Assembly (NCBI GenBank): GCA_022036555.1
Contig: CM039122.1
Coordinates: forward strand, 2,813,043-2,877,042
From: Microstegium vimineum
Lineage: Eukaryota; Streptophyta; Magnoliopsida; Poales; Poaceae
Length of the DNA stretch: 64,000 nt
Direction of reading: 5' to 3'
In this document: positions 49,131 to 60,839 of the stretch, one piece after another
Position numbering within the stretch: the stretch's first letter is position 1
Layout of the letters: each line of letters begins with the position of its first letter
Position numbers and translations under genes: made by a program
Notes under the pieces: model-generated
Database searches by the model: none
What the model was told of the DNA's origin: nothing
Seen by the model: the letters and a program-made list of their open reading frames with translations, nothing else

Positions 49131-49937
49131 AGGGGTGGCTTTTTTTACTTTATGGCGGGCTTTCAGATGAATAGTTAGTTTAAACCCCCCCTGTCCCGTG
49201 CTTGAAGCTGCAAACTTAATTTTTTTTACATTGAATGTTTTAATATTTTTGTATTGCAGGAACCCGTAGCCCCTTTTTGTGTTTATCAAAGTCCACCCAG
49301 TGTTATCTACTTGTCTGCAAAACTAACTTGTAGACTGTAGTTTGTTGTTATCTCCTTCGGCTTATGCATGGGTGACTTGTGATTCAATCATAATTGATAG
49401 GTAGTTCGCCAAAAAAACTTCGGGAGACATGTATCTTTTCTCCATTTTGAGTTTGAACTTAGAAGCAATATTATTTGATTCTGCATAGTTCTTTAGCATG
49501 TATCTTTACCCCAAGTTCTTTTTTCTCCCTTGTGGTCAGTATGGATAGAAATTCTCTCGGCAGCTTTGAGTGCAAATATTGAACTTGACAAAAATTTATC
49601 AGTTCCAAATGCGTTTATGTTTTTTTTTTTTTTATTTAAAAGATACACTTTCATCCAGTAGCTTTTTTGTAGACTAAAAAGGGCCCAAACTTGGACCTGC
49701 TTGAAACCCGAACTGGAAGCTAAAAAATTACTGTTGGGAGGCCCCCCAGATTAGGTCTTAGAAACTCAGAACTGTACCCCAAAAACATTTTTCTCACATG
49801 CAATAAATATGGTTTTTTTTTAGCAACAGAATTTAATTTGAAAAACCCCTAGGGCTAACCCTTCAGTGCCAAATACCAAAAAATTTTTATTGTTGTTTTT
49901 AGCAAGGATCATCTGAAGTATCCAAAAATATGAAAAA

Positions 49938-50187
49938 AGACATGACTTACTTCCCCTTTTTTTTTTGTTTTTCGGGTTCCCCCATCAGGGAGGCCAAACA
50001 CCCAAGTATTNNNNNNNNNNNNNNNNNNNNNNNNNNNNNNNNNNNNNNNNNNNNNNNNNNNNNNNNNNNNNNNNNNNNNNNNNNNNNNNNNNNNNNNNNN
50101 NNNNNNNNNNACTGCAACAAGACATGACTTACTTCCTTGTTCTTTTGTTTTGCGTCCACTATCATGTAGGCCAAACACCCAAGTATT
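49938..50187. other. Assembly gap (50011-50110) with duplicated edges
   Basis: One hundred N mark a gap of unknown size. The 73 bases before it (49938-50010) and 68 bases at 50120-50187 are the same sequence: both start AGACATGACTTACTTCC and end GGCCAAACACCCAAGTATT. The left copy is distorted by T, C and G runs. The two contig ends probably overlap, so little or no sequence may be missing. Confidence 0.85.
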
Positions 50188-50559
50188 GAATGACACTTTT
50201 GTGCCCAAGTCAGGATCATTTGATGTCTGTGCTTTAGCCATAACCATTTAGTACAAGACTTTTAATGTATGTATATATATGTCTGCTACTAGCTCATCTA
50301 TATCTTGGACCTACATATGCATGATGGCTCTATGTATCATGATCATCACTTGCTATGTATCAAATTGATGTACTTATGGAAGAAGAAATATATTATATCT
50401 ATGAAATCAAATGGATTTGCTCTATGTGATGTATTCTCTGTAAAGAAAAGTGGATATGTGATGTATTATGTATTATGTATAAGGAGCATCAAATATATTA
50501 TATCCAAATTCAGTTAGATATTTTTACCAACAGTTTAGTACCCACTATGGGCATGTTTA

Positions 50560-50869
50560 ATAAAATGCCTTGGAAATAGTTTCACCAACATATAAAGTGT
50601 CGGAAAAGGCTCTAACTGTCGGCGTATGTCTTAACTGTCGACAAAGGTTTAACTGTTGGCAAAAGATTCAACTGTCGGCATAGGTATAGCATTTGGCTAC
50701 ACAATAACTGTCGGCGATGCTATTAACTGTCGGCAAAACATTCGCCGACTGCTTCTAGCGCGACTGTTTGTAAATTGTCGGAAAAACTTTTGGTGGGAGG
50801 CTATCTGTCGGGAAAGGTACCCTTTGCCTACTTAAAAAAGTGTCGGCAAAGGTCGGTCGTGTTATAGTG
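50560..50869. repeat. Right terminus of another CACTA family
   Basis: Nine or more copies of AACTGTCGGCAAA-like words end at GGTCGGTCGTGTTATAGTG; on the other strand the terminus reads CACTATAACACGACC. This is typical of grass CACTA elements and differs from the CACTACGTC family. A possible left part with TGTCGGCAA words lies near 47770-47900, beyond the gap. Confidence 0.75.
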
Positions 50870-50938
50870 CTTGTTCTGGATGTTTCATTTTTGTTTTTGT
50901 GTCTGAACACATGTGTTTTTCCCTCATGTGTTTTCAGG

Positions 50939-52640
50939 TGCCAACACCATGGAGCCTCTGAAGGAGATAGAAGCTGGCTCAAGCACCACTGAAAAGATGG
51001 ACAGGAAGAAGAGGAAAAGAAAAGAGCTTGTGATTGTTCGGAAAGCAAAAAGATCCCATTGTGATTGGGGAACCACCACCAAAGATGTTTGGCAAAAGTA
51101 TTTGGCCAAAAGAGCTTTCAAGGAGGGCTTCAAGATTGGAAATGAAATCCAACCGTGAGTTCCTTTGTTTTTTCAAAACCTCAAAAAAAACCCTGCTCAT
51201 GTTTTCTTTTTTCTTTTTTTTGCCTGTCATGTGCTTCATCGTATATATACCCCCCTGTTTCATATTCAGTTATGAATTTGTTGCAAAAATGAACCTTTCT
51301 GTGTAACTTTTATAATCTAATTTTGACTACGCGTTTTATGTACCACTGTGGCCCCGTTTCATTGAAATTGGTGATTATCATGTTTCATATGATGAGTTTT
51401 ATAATTCATTCAAGTCGAGGGGGTGGATTAGCAATGACGTTATGACAGTATGATGTAACCAATACAATATTGACCACATTGAAATGCTCAAATCTGGTGA
51501 AACAAGAGTTCAAACATATGCTTTCTCTCAATTGGCTACGGTAATTATGCAATTCCTATGACACTTCATTATGAATTCATTCTTTTTTTTGCATTCTACT
51601 TTTTTAGCTTTTTTGTTTTTCATCCTGCCCCACAGGGCCTTTTGAGTGGTGACCCAAACTTTTTCAATCACCATGCTACTATGGAAAACATGTACAAAAA
51701 GCTGAATGAAAGTTTGCCTATGTCCAAGATCGATCTGGTAATGATTGTTTCAGCAAACCCTTTCTCCCTCTCCCCTCCTTTTTTTATGTGTATGCTATTT
51801 CGAAGTTGTATCTTGAATCCCAGAATGAAAAGTTTCCCCTTTTTTTAACACCTGCGTTTTTTGCCCATATGAAGATGTTTTCCCCATAGTACACGACAAC
51901 CACTGGGTGCTTCTTTGTATTTGCAAATTCCAGAAAGAACTGCAGTTCTTTGATTCAATGGGCAACTCTGAAGAAAGTAGATATTTGAAGTATGCCAAGA
52001 ATTTGGTTAGTGCTTTTTTTTCCTTCTCCACTGAATCCGTTTTTTTCTGTATATGTAACATATTCAGATTTTACATGTTGAACTAGTACTACTATAACTG
52101 TTTCATGACATTATCTAACTTTTGCATTACATTTAGGTTGATAACTTTGCAGCGACAGCAAATAAGTTGGGGTTGCTCAAATCGGATGTCACATCCTTCA
52201 AGTGGGCATACCCTAAGGTTGAAAAACAAAGGAACAAGTATGTTACATCCTCTACATTTCTTCATCACTATCCCTCTTTTTTTTCATAAGCTCTCCTTTC
52301 TTACTCTTTTTTTAAAAGTTACGATTGCGGGCTGTATACAATGGATTTCATGGATTCATGGGACGGGAAGGAGCTTGTTGAATCATAAGTTGCGAGAGTA
52401 CGTGTACTTCATATAGTTTCCTATCATTTTCTTCCTTATTTTTTCTTTCCCAAGTTTTATCTATTTTCATCTCCTCTAAAAACGCCAATTTTGTTGTGTG
52501 TGTGTTTTTCAGGGGCAAAACCATGTACTAGAATTCAGGAAGCGTGTTGCTGCAGTCCTGATGCACTCCCAACACAATGTGATCAACATCGACAACTTTG
52601 TGAAGGCGTACGATCGTTCCACGGAGAATGTGTAGAAGAC
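50939..52640 (+). pseudogene. Ulp1/SENP-like cysteine protease (C48), broken
   Basis: Exon-like blocks: 50939-51153 (MEPLKEIEAGSS..., very basic); about 51350-51540 (IGDYHVSYDEFYNSFKSRG, then QYNIDHIEMLKSGETRV); 51636-51737 (GLLSGDPNFFNHH); about 51868-52005; 52137-52237; and 52319-52388. The catalytic triad of the Ulp1 family is visible: His in DNHWVLLCI (51901-51903), Asp in LQFFDSMG (51952-51954) and Cys in YDCGLYTMDF (52326-52328), with an upstream Gln in KQRN. Such enzymes cut SUMO or similar conjugates. The gene is damaged: an in-frame TGA near 51451 lies where relatives have Trp, the frame stops at 52386-52388, and related sequence (FRKRVAAVLMHSQHNVINIDNFVKAYD) continues to about 52630 in another frame. 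Plant Mutator-like elements are known to carry such genes; here a FAR1-type transposase faces it. Confidence 0.8.
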
Positions 52641-53511
52641 TGTGCTGTCAACTGTCGCGAAGACTGTGCTGCCATAGATTTTCGTATAGGATATCTGATT
52701 AGGCATTTTGTAGAGATTGTACTGCTATTTGTGTAAAAGACTATGCGTTGCCATTGTGTTCGGCACTGTCATTGCAGTTTTTTTATCATAACATCACCTG
52801 GATGAATGCGTTTGTGGGTTACAACAAATTGGTGCTCTCGAATGCTTATTTTTTTTGTTGAACAATGTTTCTGTGCAATGTATATGATACGCTACCAAGA
52901 TTTATGTTTGGTTTTTTTTATTATGTAACATTACTAAAATCATGTATGTGGCATCTCACCACACCAGGTGTTAACAAATGTCTAAATCATGTTGTTTCAG
53001 CCAAATCATGCCAATTTTTTTTCATATCATGTTTGTTTATTCTTTACTTTCAGCTGACCTTTTTTATGATGTTTCATTATTGTTACCTCATATGTAACAG
53101 TGGAAAAAACATATTGTTCCAGCAAAAGAATTTCAGTTGTTTCACAACACACACACACCTCTTTTTCTGTTTCATTGGTGCATTATCACTTGTAACAAAG
53201 TGTCAATTATTATGTCACACTTTTATTTTTCAAGATGTAACAGTGTTTTTCCAACCCAGGCTACTATTCCATGCAAACATTTCAACGTCATTTTATTCAG
53301 TAATGTGCAAAACATCACCTGCCTTTTCCAGTAAATATTCCCACAAATATCTTCATATCATATTATCCATGTAACCATTTCAATATCATCCTTTTTGACA
53401 AGTTTTGAAACATATCACCCATGTAGTTAAATTAAGGCAAACATGTAATTGTATCGTAAATGACATAAATTACATTATAAATGAAACAATAACTAGTTAT
53501 CCCCTACTACA
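52641..53511. other. Space between two convergent genes
   Basis: AT-rich and without coding evidence. It holds the 3' ends and probably the polyadenylation regions of the plus-strand Ulp1-like gene and the minus-strand transposase. Confidence 0.5.
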
Positions 53512-56500
53512 CTAGAGCTTCAATTGTGTTTTCTTAAGTTCCTTCAAATCTTTTACGATCTGGTCTGCCCTTTTCAGGATGTCGCACTCCTTGACGTCAT
53601 GGTCTTCCCCTTGGCAATATGAGCATGGCTTAGCCTTTGCACTTTTGCTTCCTTTCTTCGCTGCACTCTTCCTCTTCTTCTTTTTGTCCGCCTCTTGTTC
53701 TATAAGGCTTTTATACCGCTGAACTTTGTCCCTTGGCCTCCCTTGGCGATCTAAGACTACAGGGTTGTTCACCGTGGGGACGTCAACCACATTCTCTGCT
53801 TGCTGTTCTGGGACACCCTGGCTTTGTTGACCCATCTGCATTGTTGTTGTAATTCTTGCTTCCTGAACATCTTGTCAAATTTTGTCAATTCCTGCTGAAG
53901 CAATCTTGTACTCTTCTTCATCGAAACATGCATCAACAGCCAACCGATTTGATTTTCTGCATAGCGCGTTGTACCTGGACCTGCAAGCCTCGGGTCCCAA
54001 GTAAGCCTCACTGATCTTGATTGTTGCATCCTCTGACCATCTGCTCTTTAGGTATTTCTCTGGAATCTTTTCCAAATCCCTGTCACAGAACACTTTCAGT
54101 ATGTGGGGACACAACAACCCATCTTGCTCAAACATGTTGCAGCTGGAACAGTATGTTGCCCCATCATCTTGTACTGACACAGAAGGTTTTATAGATTTTC
54201 TCACCATACATGCGTACATTTTTCAGTATCTCCATCCTTATGCCTTCAGCCTCAATAATCACCTGCCCCTTCCTGTACGCAGTCGAGTCACGCAGGAGCT
54301 CTTGGAACTTGTGGAACACACTCCTCGTGTAGAACTGAGACGCTTGCTTTTCAAAGCCATGTTTCCCCTAGAGTGCTGGATTTGTAATCTGAGCTCGGCA
54401 GGCTTCCACGTTCTCTTTTTCCTCTCTTGTGTCCATGATGAACTCGTAGCCTTTTATGAACTGCAGCACTGAATCATTTGGATTGACCATCCTTTTGAAC
54501 AGGGCGTTCATGCTCTCTGACCTCCCTATCGTGCTAGTGAAGGGGAAGAATGATTTCTTGAAGTACGCGGGAGCCCACATGGTCCTACCAACTGACATGT
54601 TTTGGAATGCATCGTTTCTCTGTAGGATGTACTTCTCTTCTAAATTATGCCATAGTTCCTCAAACTCCGCTGGCGTTTCAGTGTGGTTGATGCAGTAGTC
54701 GAACTCTTTGCCAAAATATTTGTTGTTCCGGATCAACGATCCAAGATTCTCACACCCCTTGCTCACGACATGGAACTTGCAACATCTGTGCATAGCCTCA
54801 GGAAACACAAGATGTATTGCTGCTTTCATTGCTTTATCTTGGTCTGTCATTATGTGCAAGGGCTCTAGGCCTCCCATTGCATGCTTCAACGTGTCGAACA
54901 CCCACATGAATGACTCTGTCGTTTGGTCCGGCACAAACGCACACCCAAGGAGAATGGACTGCATATGGTTATTGATTGCAACTATCGGAGCAAATGGAAG
55001 ATTGTACTTATTGACACAGAAGGTTGTGTCAAAGAAGATACAATCTCTTACAATCTTGCACAGCTCTCTTGTTCTTCCATCCATCCAGAATAGCCCCTCA
55101 CTGCATTGTTGCAATCAACCTGAACTGCGTAGAAGAAGGATGGGTTGTCTGATTGTTGTTTCTGGAAGTACTGCAGTGTTGTTTCTAGGTCTCTACAGCC
55201 CACTGCTTTCCTCAGGCTAGTTCTGATGTTTGAAACATCTTTCGTGTGCATGTCATGTTCTACAGACCACCATGAAAATCAGACAACACTGCCATCATCT
55301 TCATCGTCGGGATGTTTCGGTTGTGCATTGTCTGGAGCATCTCGTAATCTGCACGGGAAATCATCCGGTGAGACCTCAAGTGTTTCCTCCTCCCAATCTG
55401 TTTCACAAGGGGGTGTGTGTGATCTGCCATGAAGACGATGCATATCCACTCCCCTTCTCGCAGCCCAACGTCATATGAGCCTTGCATTTCATTTTTTGAT
55501 TGTGCTGCATTTCCTTGAGGTTGTGGTTAGTACGGCAGAAGAGCTTTTCTTTTTTGATGCCCTTGCTTCTTCCACATATTTTGTGTACCTTTTCCTTTTC
55601 GACATATCACTCATTGCTATGCCGGTACCAGATGTTTCATCCCCTTCCTCACCTGTCGGGTTCCCAAGATGCGAGCACTCAAACTGTTTCCTGATGAGCT
55701 CATTTGTAACTGCACTTTTCCTTAATGTTGTACTGCGAATACTGAAACCCATCTTCCACGCATACTCATTGTACATTTTTCTCGCTTGATCTGGATTATC
55801 AAACTTCATCCCAACATACGGCTCAACTGGTGGTGAGCAGACCACATCCTTTTCCTCATGGTATAATGCTTCTTCCTCTCCTGATGAGATTTTCACATTT
55901 ACATACTCTTCTGCACCAGTTGTGTTGTCGGAGACCACATCCACAACCTGCATATATACATATGTGTAAGCACATGCATTCGAGTTGTTTTTTTTCTATG
56001 CTTCAATCTGTTTCGAACAATAAAACGTATCCAATTCCATGTTTCACTACCAAACAAAACAGGTTTTGTATGTTTTTTATGACAGCAACTCACAAGATAC
56101 GAAAACATTTTTACCTTAGCAACATCCATTCTGTGACTACTGTTGTTTGCATTCGAGTTTGCTGCACTTTGTGGTACACCAACATTAGACCATTGTCCCA
56201 TGTCACTGCTACCTACAGCCTGCAGATACATATGTGTAAGTACGTGGATTTTCAAAAAAATCTCTCCTAAAGCTTCAATGTGCTTCAAACATGAAGATGC
56301 AATCAAAAAATACATGTTTTCAGCAGTCGTGTTTTCATTTCTTCAATCAAACAAATGTTACCAGAACATATGTGAGCAATAACCGAAAAGAAACACAGGT
56401 ACCAAGCTACTAGCTACATATTATCACAAAAAAGAATGCAATATACAAGCAAGGTCATTGTGTTTCAATACTATGAAATATACACCAGCAATATACCAAC

Positions 56501-56894
56501 TGCATACTGTCACAAAGAAACGCACTAAACAAGGTCACTGTGTTTCTACCATTTGAAAAAATAGGCTACTGGAAAGCAAATATGCAAGTTCTAAGGAACA
56601 ATAAAACAGTAATGTTTTGTGAGCTGGGAATGAATTCTTAACCTCAGACACACCATGTACAGAGTGGTGCAGGCTGCTCGAAGTAGTTGCTGCAACATCA
56701 CCTCTTTGCTGACAAGCCGGCAAATTGGCGCTTGAAACACCTCCTGCAGGCACGCTGTCCATTGATCCCGGTGCCCCATGCATTTGCTCGAAGAACTCAT
56801 CATAATCGGGTCCAACAAAGAGTTGTGGCCGATGGGCATTGGTGTGCTTTTCCAGGGGGAGCTCGATCCCAATCTGTATGCGAGACCGAGACAT
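53512..56894 (-). pseudogene. FAR1/MULE-type transposase, broken
   Basis: From ATG 56894, exon 1 is 56643-56894 and exon 2 is 56115-56219. A long exon then runs from 55947. Parts in order: acidic N-terminus; FAR1 DNA-binding domain (55800-55440; MYNEYAWKMGFSIR, RKQFECSHLG, CKAHMTLG, DHTHPLV); MULE transposase core (55090-54500; FWMDGRTRE, FFDTTFCVNKYNLPFAPIV, MTDQDKAMKAAI, MHRCCKFHV); SWIM zinc finger (54180-54100; CSSCNMFEQDGLLCPH); and a C-terminal zinc knuckle (CSYCQGEDHDVKEC, 53590-53630) with a basic stretch. Damage: two frame changes near 55480, one near 55085 and one near 54205, TAG at 54368-54366 at a Trp position, and TGA at 53877-53875. FAR1-type proteins are either transposases of Jittery-like MULEs or domesticated transcription factors; the decay favours a transposon copy. 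Confidence 0.87.
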
Positions 56895-57480
56895 GTTTCA
56901 ACGGGCAGCACGGCGGTGATTAAGGACGCGCGTCGGCGAGGTGGTTCTGCAGCAACGGCTGTTTCAGGGGTCAGGGAACGTCTGGGCGGGATTCCAGGTG
57001 CTCTCGGCGGCGTCGAATGGCTAGCCGGGGCGGCTACACTGGAGGATGTGGCCGCGGCGGGAGGTGTGTCTACAGCCGCGGCTGCTCAGCGGCGAGGATG
57101 TTTCAGGAGAACGACGACCGGGGGTTCAGTGAGGCGGGCTAGCTGGGCCGGCGGGGAGGATGGCTAGCTAGGGAACGACGACCGGCGAGGATGGCTAGCT
57201 GGGGCGGCGGCGGGGTCGCTGCCGCGCGCCCGCAGCAGGGTGCCGCAAATTCGAGGCCGTGTCGGAGGCAGGGCGAGGTCGGGGATGCAAAGGGGGAGGT
57301 TGCCGTTTTACACGCCGTGTCGGGGGGGTGTTGGGCTTCAATCCTAATGGGCCGCGTTCTACTATAGAACGTTCTTGCGCCGTCACGTCCCATAATTGAT
57401 ACAGTTATCAACTTTTTAAGGCAATAATAATTGAACACGTTTATTTATAGAGTTTTTAGAGCCATCGGTTAGACCCGTAT
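56895..57480 (-). promoter_or_regulatory. GC-rich upstream region of the transposase
   Basis: Very GC-rich sequence with a repeated GAGGATGGCTAGCTAGGG segment (57157-57206). It probably carries promoter and leader of the minus-strand gene, and perhaps the right end of the Mutator-like element. No terminal inverted repeat could be confirmed by eye. Confidence 0.4.
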
Positions 57481-57946
57481 TTTTTTAAAACGAAAGGAGA
57501 TTAGTTTTACATTGCGTTGATAACCCTACTACCAGCCGATAAACAACACGACACAAGAGATTTTGTAGAGTTATGAACATGCTATTGGGTAGAGTCGGGT
57601 TTAGACGAGGGACCCACACTCAGCTAGATCTAAAAGGCTCTATATGTTTTGCTAAATTTTTGAATTATGTTGAATACTTATGTTAATTTATTGCGAGACC
57701 TTTGCTAAAAAATGATGTTAATGTAAGTGTAAATGAACAGGGCCAAAGAAGCATCCCTCACGCCTGCACACGGCCCCCTGTTCCCGCCCGCCTCGGAAAA
57801 GTCGCCTTCTTCCCTGTTCCTATTTTCTTGCTTTTGGTGATTTTCTTTTTGGAAGAGGGATGCTTCAATCAATTTGAGTCGAGTAAAATGGAGACCGCTA
57901 TGCGCTTGCCTGGCCCATGTGAGGCCCGATTGGCAGCTGACGCTAC
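57481..57946. other. Non-coding DNA
   Basis: No gene or clear repeat is visible between the GC-rich leader and the long-distance direct repeat. Confidence 0.4.
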
Positions 57947-58075
57947 TCAGTTTCTCCTGGGCTCACACATAAGCGCATCTGTGAGGCAGCTTCTTCCAAC
58001 TATTAATAATGGGCCATAACTACTAGGCTCGCCGTTGGAAGTGGAAGAAAAACAGACATATGGGCCCTGTACTAT
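57947..58075 (+). repeat. Right copy of long-distance direct repeat
   Basis: Same word order as 41587-41690 (CTCCTGGGCTCA to ACAGACATATGGGCC), with an extra 12-bp and an extra 20-bp segment. Similarity seems to continue weakly into the A-rich stretch after 58078. Confidence 0.7.
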
Positions 58076-58154
58076 TCGAAAAAAGAAAACAAAAGCCCCC
58101 TCCTCAAGCTGGATCGTTTCTGTTGTTAGTTAGCGTGGACCCCACGTTACGGGA

Positions 58155-58760
58155 GACTGAGGGTCTGTTTCTATCTCATAAACTTTTGGTAGACTAAAAT
58201 ATTTTAGTCTATCTCATGAATAACTAGTGAAACTAAAGTATTTTAGTTATATTTTAGTTAGTTTATTAAAATGACTAAAATTTAGTCCACTAAAGTAAAT
58301 GGCATGTTTGGAATAAAATAATACAAAACGAAGGAATAGAAAAAAACGCAGGAATAAGACCGAGTGAATAGTGAAAAACTATAGGATTACAAAACACAGG
58401 AATAAATATTTTGAGGCGTTTGGAATTGAGGGACAAAACTTCATAAAACATGAGCAAGCATGAGAAGGAAGAGAGAGCAAAGATTCTTTCTCTTGGGTTA
58501 GAGTGGATGTTTCATTTCCTTTGTTTTGCACTACCATGAATTCCTTTCCTTTAAAAAGGAACTCACCGTTCCTTCATTTCAAACACTACCAAAGGATTTA
58601 TTTACTATGGAATGTATTCCTTCAAAATTCCTTTGGAAATCCTTTGATCCAAACAAGCCCTGTGAAATTCCTGTTCCTGTATTTTTTCCTGCGAAAATGA
58701 ACTGATTCCTGTGAAATTCCTACGCAATTCCTGTGAAATTCCTGCGTTCCAAACAGGCCC
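58155..58760. mobile_element. Two adjoining Tourist-like MITEs
   Basis: 58150-58310 begins GGGTCTGTTTCTATC and is rich in ACTAAAATTTTAGTC inverted words. 58311-58760 starts GGCATGTTTGGAATAAAAT and ends GTTCCAAACAGGCCC, with repeated TGTGAAATTCCTG words in the right arm. Target duplications are not clear, so the junction may be a truncation of the first by the second. Confidence 0.6.
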
Positions 58761-58825
58761 AAAGAATACACAAAACAACACGTCATGGGGCGAAAGAAAC
58801 GACTAGTCAGTCACACCATTAACAC

Positions 58826-59485
58826 CTTAGAGAAACTCCAACAGTTTGACATTTAGACTTGACATATCTAATTTTGCCAAAAAAAACTAAAAAACTGATG
58901 GTCAACAGTTTGACATTTAGGCTTGGCATTTTTGCCAAAGTTGCAAATAGGAGCCCGCACTTGGCAATTTGGCGACCGTGAAAAGGGGGAGGTATTTTTT
59001 TCCTTCTTTTTTTCACGGCAGAACCGTACTGGGCGTCGGCCTTTTTTTCCCTTCCTTTTTTTCACGGCGGAACACTAGGCAGCGGGTCCACTGATCCATA
59101 ATTTCCGTTTTTTCCAAGTCGTTATGGGGAACTGTTGGAGATTGCATATTTTTTGCTTTGAAATATCTATTTCAGAGTTGGCAAATTCCATGTTTTGTCA
59201 AATCAAAATTACCAAACTGAGTTGTTGTGACTATATTTGGCACGGCCTGACCCACCTAGACTTCAAAGGGAACGTGCCAAACAAATGACATGACATACAT
59301 TTGCTATGCCACTTAATTCCTCCCTGCTAAATTTTTTGATGTTTTTTTATTAAAAAAACTGTTGTGTTTAGCTTTTATATAAATAATACTATACTAAAAA
59401 TGATGGATTTCTCCTAATGTTTTAAAGTAGTAGTAAAACACTACCACTGATTGGGTGAGTTTGAGCATCCTACAGTTGTTCTAAC
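58826..59485. mobile_element. Candidate MITE with TTAGAGAAACTCCAACAG start
   Basis: The left end reads TTAGAGAAACTCCAACAG and the right end, on the other strand, reads TTAGAACAACTGTAGG. Near the left are two direct copies of CAACAGTTTGACATTTAG (58838 and 58903). Non-coding throughout. Confidence 0.4.
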
Positions 59486-60118
59486 CCCTTAGGGCACCGC
59501 TAAGACGTGTTGTATTAAATTTTTTCTCTATCTAAATACAAAAGCATGCAAACCTTTTGTGTCATAAAAAAACTAATACTAATCATAGAAAATATAAAAA
59601 TCCTCATTAGGAGACATTTAGTAGATACTATTTTTTAATAAAGTAGTAAAACACTAGAAAATTTTCACTTCAATAGAATAATAACTTATAAATTTTAGCC
59701 GTGATAGGTTGGACTCTCATATCAGCACGAGGTTTCGGCCGTGCATTCCTTTTAGTAGTAGTAGCTTATATTCCTTAATTAGCATGCATATTCCTCAGTA
59801 AGTATAAATCATCTTTTATTAAAGCCATGTTTGATCTCCTAAGAAAAAATGAGGTTGCGGTGGGAAAAAAAAAACCAGAATGGCATAGGCCCTAGCTAGC
59901 TAGAATCCAACTATCAATACAAAACCGTTCAGGGCCAACTTGGATCGCAATTTTTTCGTAGGAATCTCGCAGGAAATTTGTATGTAGCTGCTAGGCGTTG
60001 CAGCTTTGGATTCAGTCTACTCTGCTTCTTCTGCCACTGTTGTTGCTGTTTCTTGTTCATCATTCACTGTTCAGGACGACAGGAGGGGAGAGAGAAAAAA
60101 AAAGAGCATCATCGGCAT
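59486..60118. other. AT-rich non-coding DNA
   Basis: No supported coding frame; only short A and T runs and a possible MITE remnant near 59930-59980. Confidence 0.4.
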
Positions 60119-60408
60119 GTTCGTTTGGTAGGATTATGCGCTGTTCTAACAGGATTATGCACAGTGGCGGAGCTAGAACAAATTCAAGGGGTGCACTTGC
60201 CTCAATGGGTGCATAGGTTTTCAATTTATGGGTGCATATATGATGAAAAAATAACTCTTATCACTGTTTTTTATAAAAATTGTGGGTGCGGCTGCACCCA
60301 CTAAATACAACATAGCTCCGCCCCTGATTATGCATGGTTGGCTGATTGTTTGTGAGAGAAAAACACTGTTCTGGCTGGATTTAAGCCGGCTGAAAAGCCA
60401 AGCGAACA
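60119..60408. mobile_element. MITE carrying a nested hAT MITE
   Basis: Outer ends TGTTCGTTTGG and CCAAGCGAACA are inverted. The right arm contains CTGGATTTAAGCCGGCTGAAA, which, apart from its first base, matches the MITE at 38736-38843 in reverse. It is split by the insertion at 60162-60326. Confidence 0.7.
60162..60326. mobile_element. Nested hAT-type MITE with 8-bp duplication
   Basis: Begins CAGTGGCGGAGCTAGAA and ends CATAGCTCCGCCCCTG, inverted to each other. It is flanked by perfect 8-bp repeats ATTATGCA (60154-60161 and 60327-60334), the hallmark of hAT insertion. 165 bp, non-coding. Confidence 0.92.
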
Positions 60409-60839
60409 GACTGATGAATTTCACGAATTTCAGTAACTTTTTATATCTGTGAACGGTCAAAACATGTACTACACCAAAATTTAAATTAAAAACCCACCAG
60501 CACCTCCTCTGCTACTGTGCTACATGTCACGTCAAAGAAACGAGCTTGGTTTGCAAGCCTGAAAAAAAACCGCAAAATCTTGATTTTCTCTCTTTTTTTG
60601 AATTAATAAAACAAAAAAACTGATGAAGGCCCGCGCACATCTATATCCATCAGATCAGCACACAAACTGGGCCAAAAACATTTCGCAAACTGGGCCCAAA
60701 GGGCTACACTCGTCTTTCCTAGTTGACCGGCCCAAGTACCGCCAGAAACAGAAGTTCGTTTGCGGGTGGGCCCAGTGACGTGGCTCGGTGGCGTGCGTGG
60801 CAAACCGGTGGAGAGCTGCTCCTCCCACTCCTCTCCGTC

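Noticed and set aside
49909..50247. Open frames running through the gap
   Set aside because: They contain undetermined residues from the N run and are not evidence of a gene.
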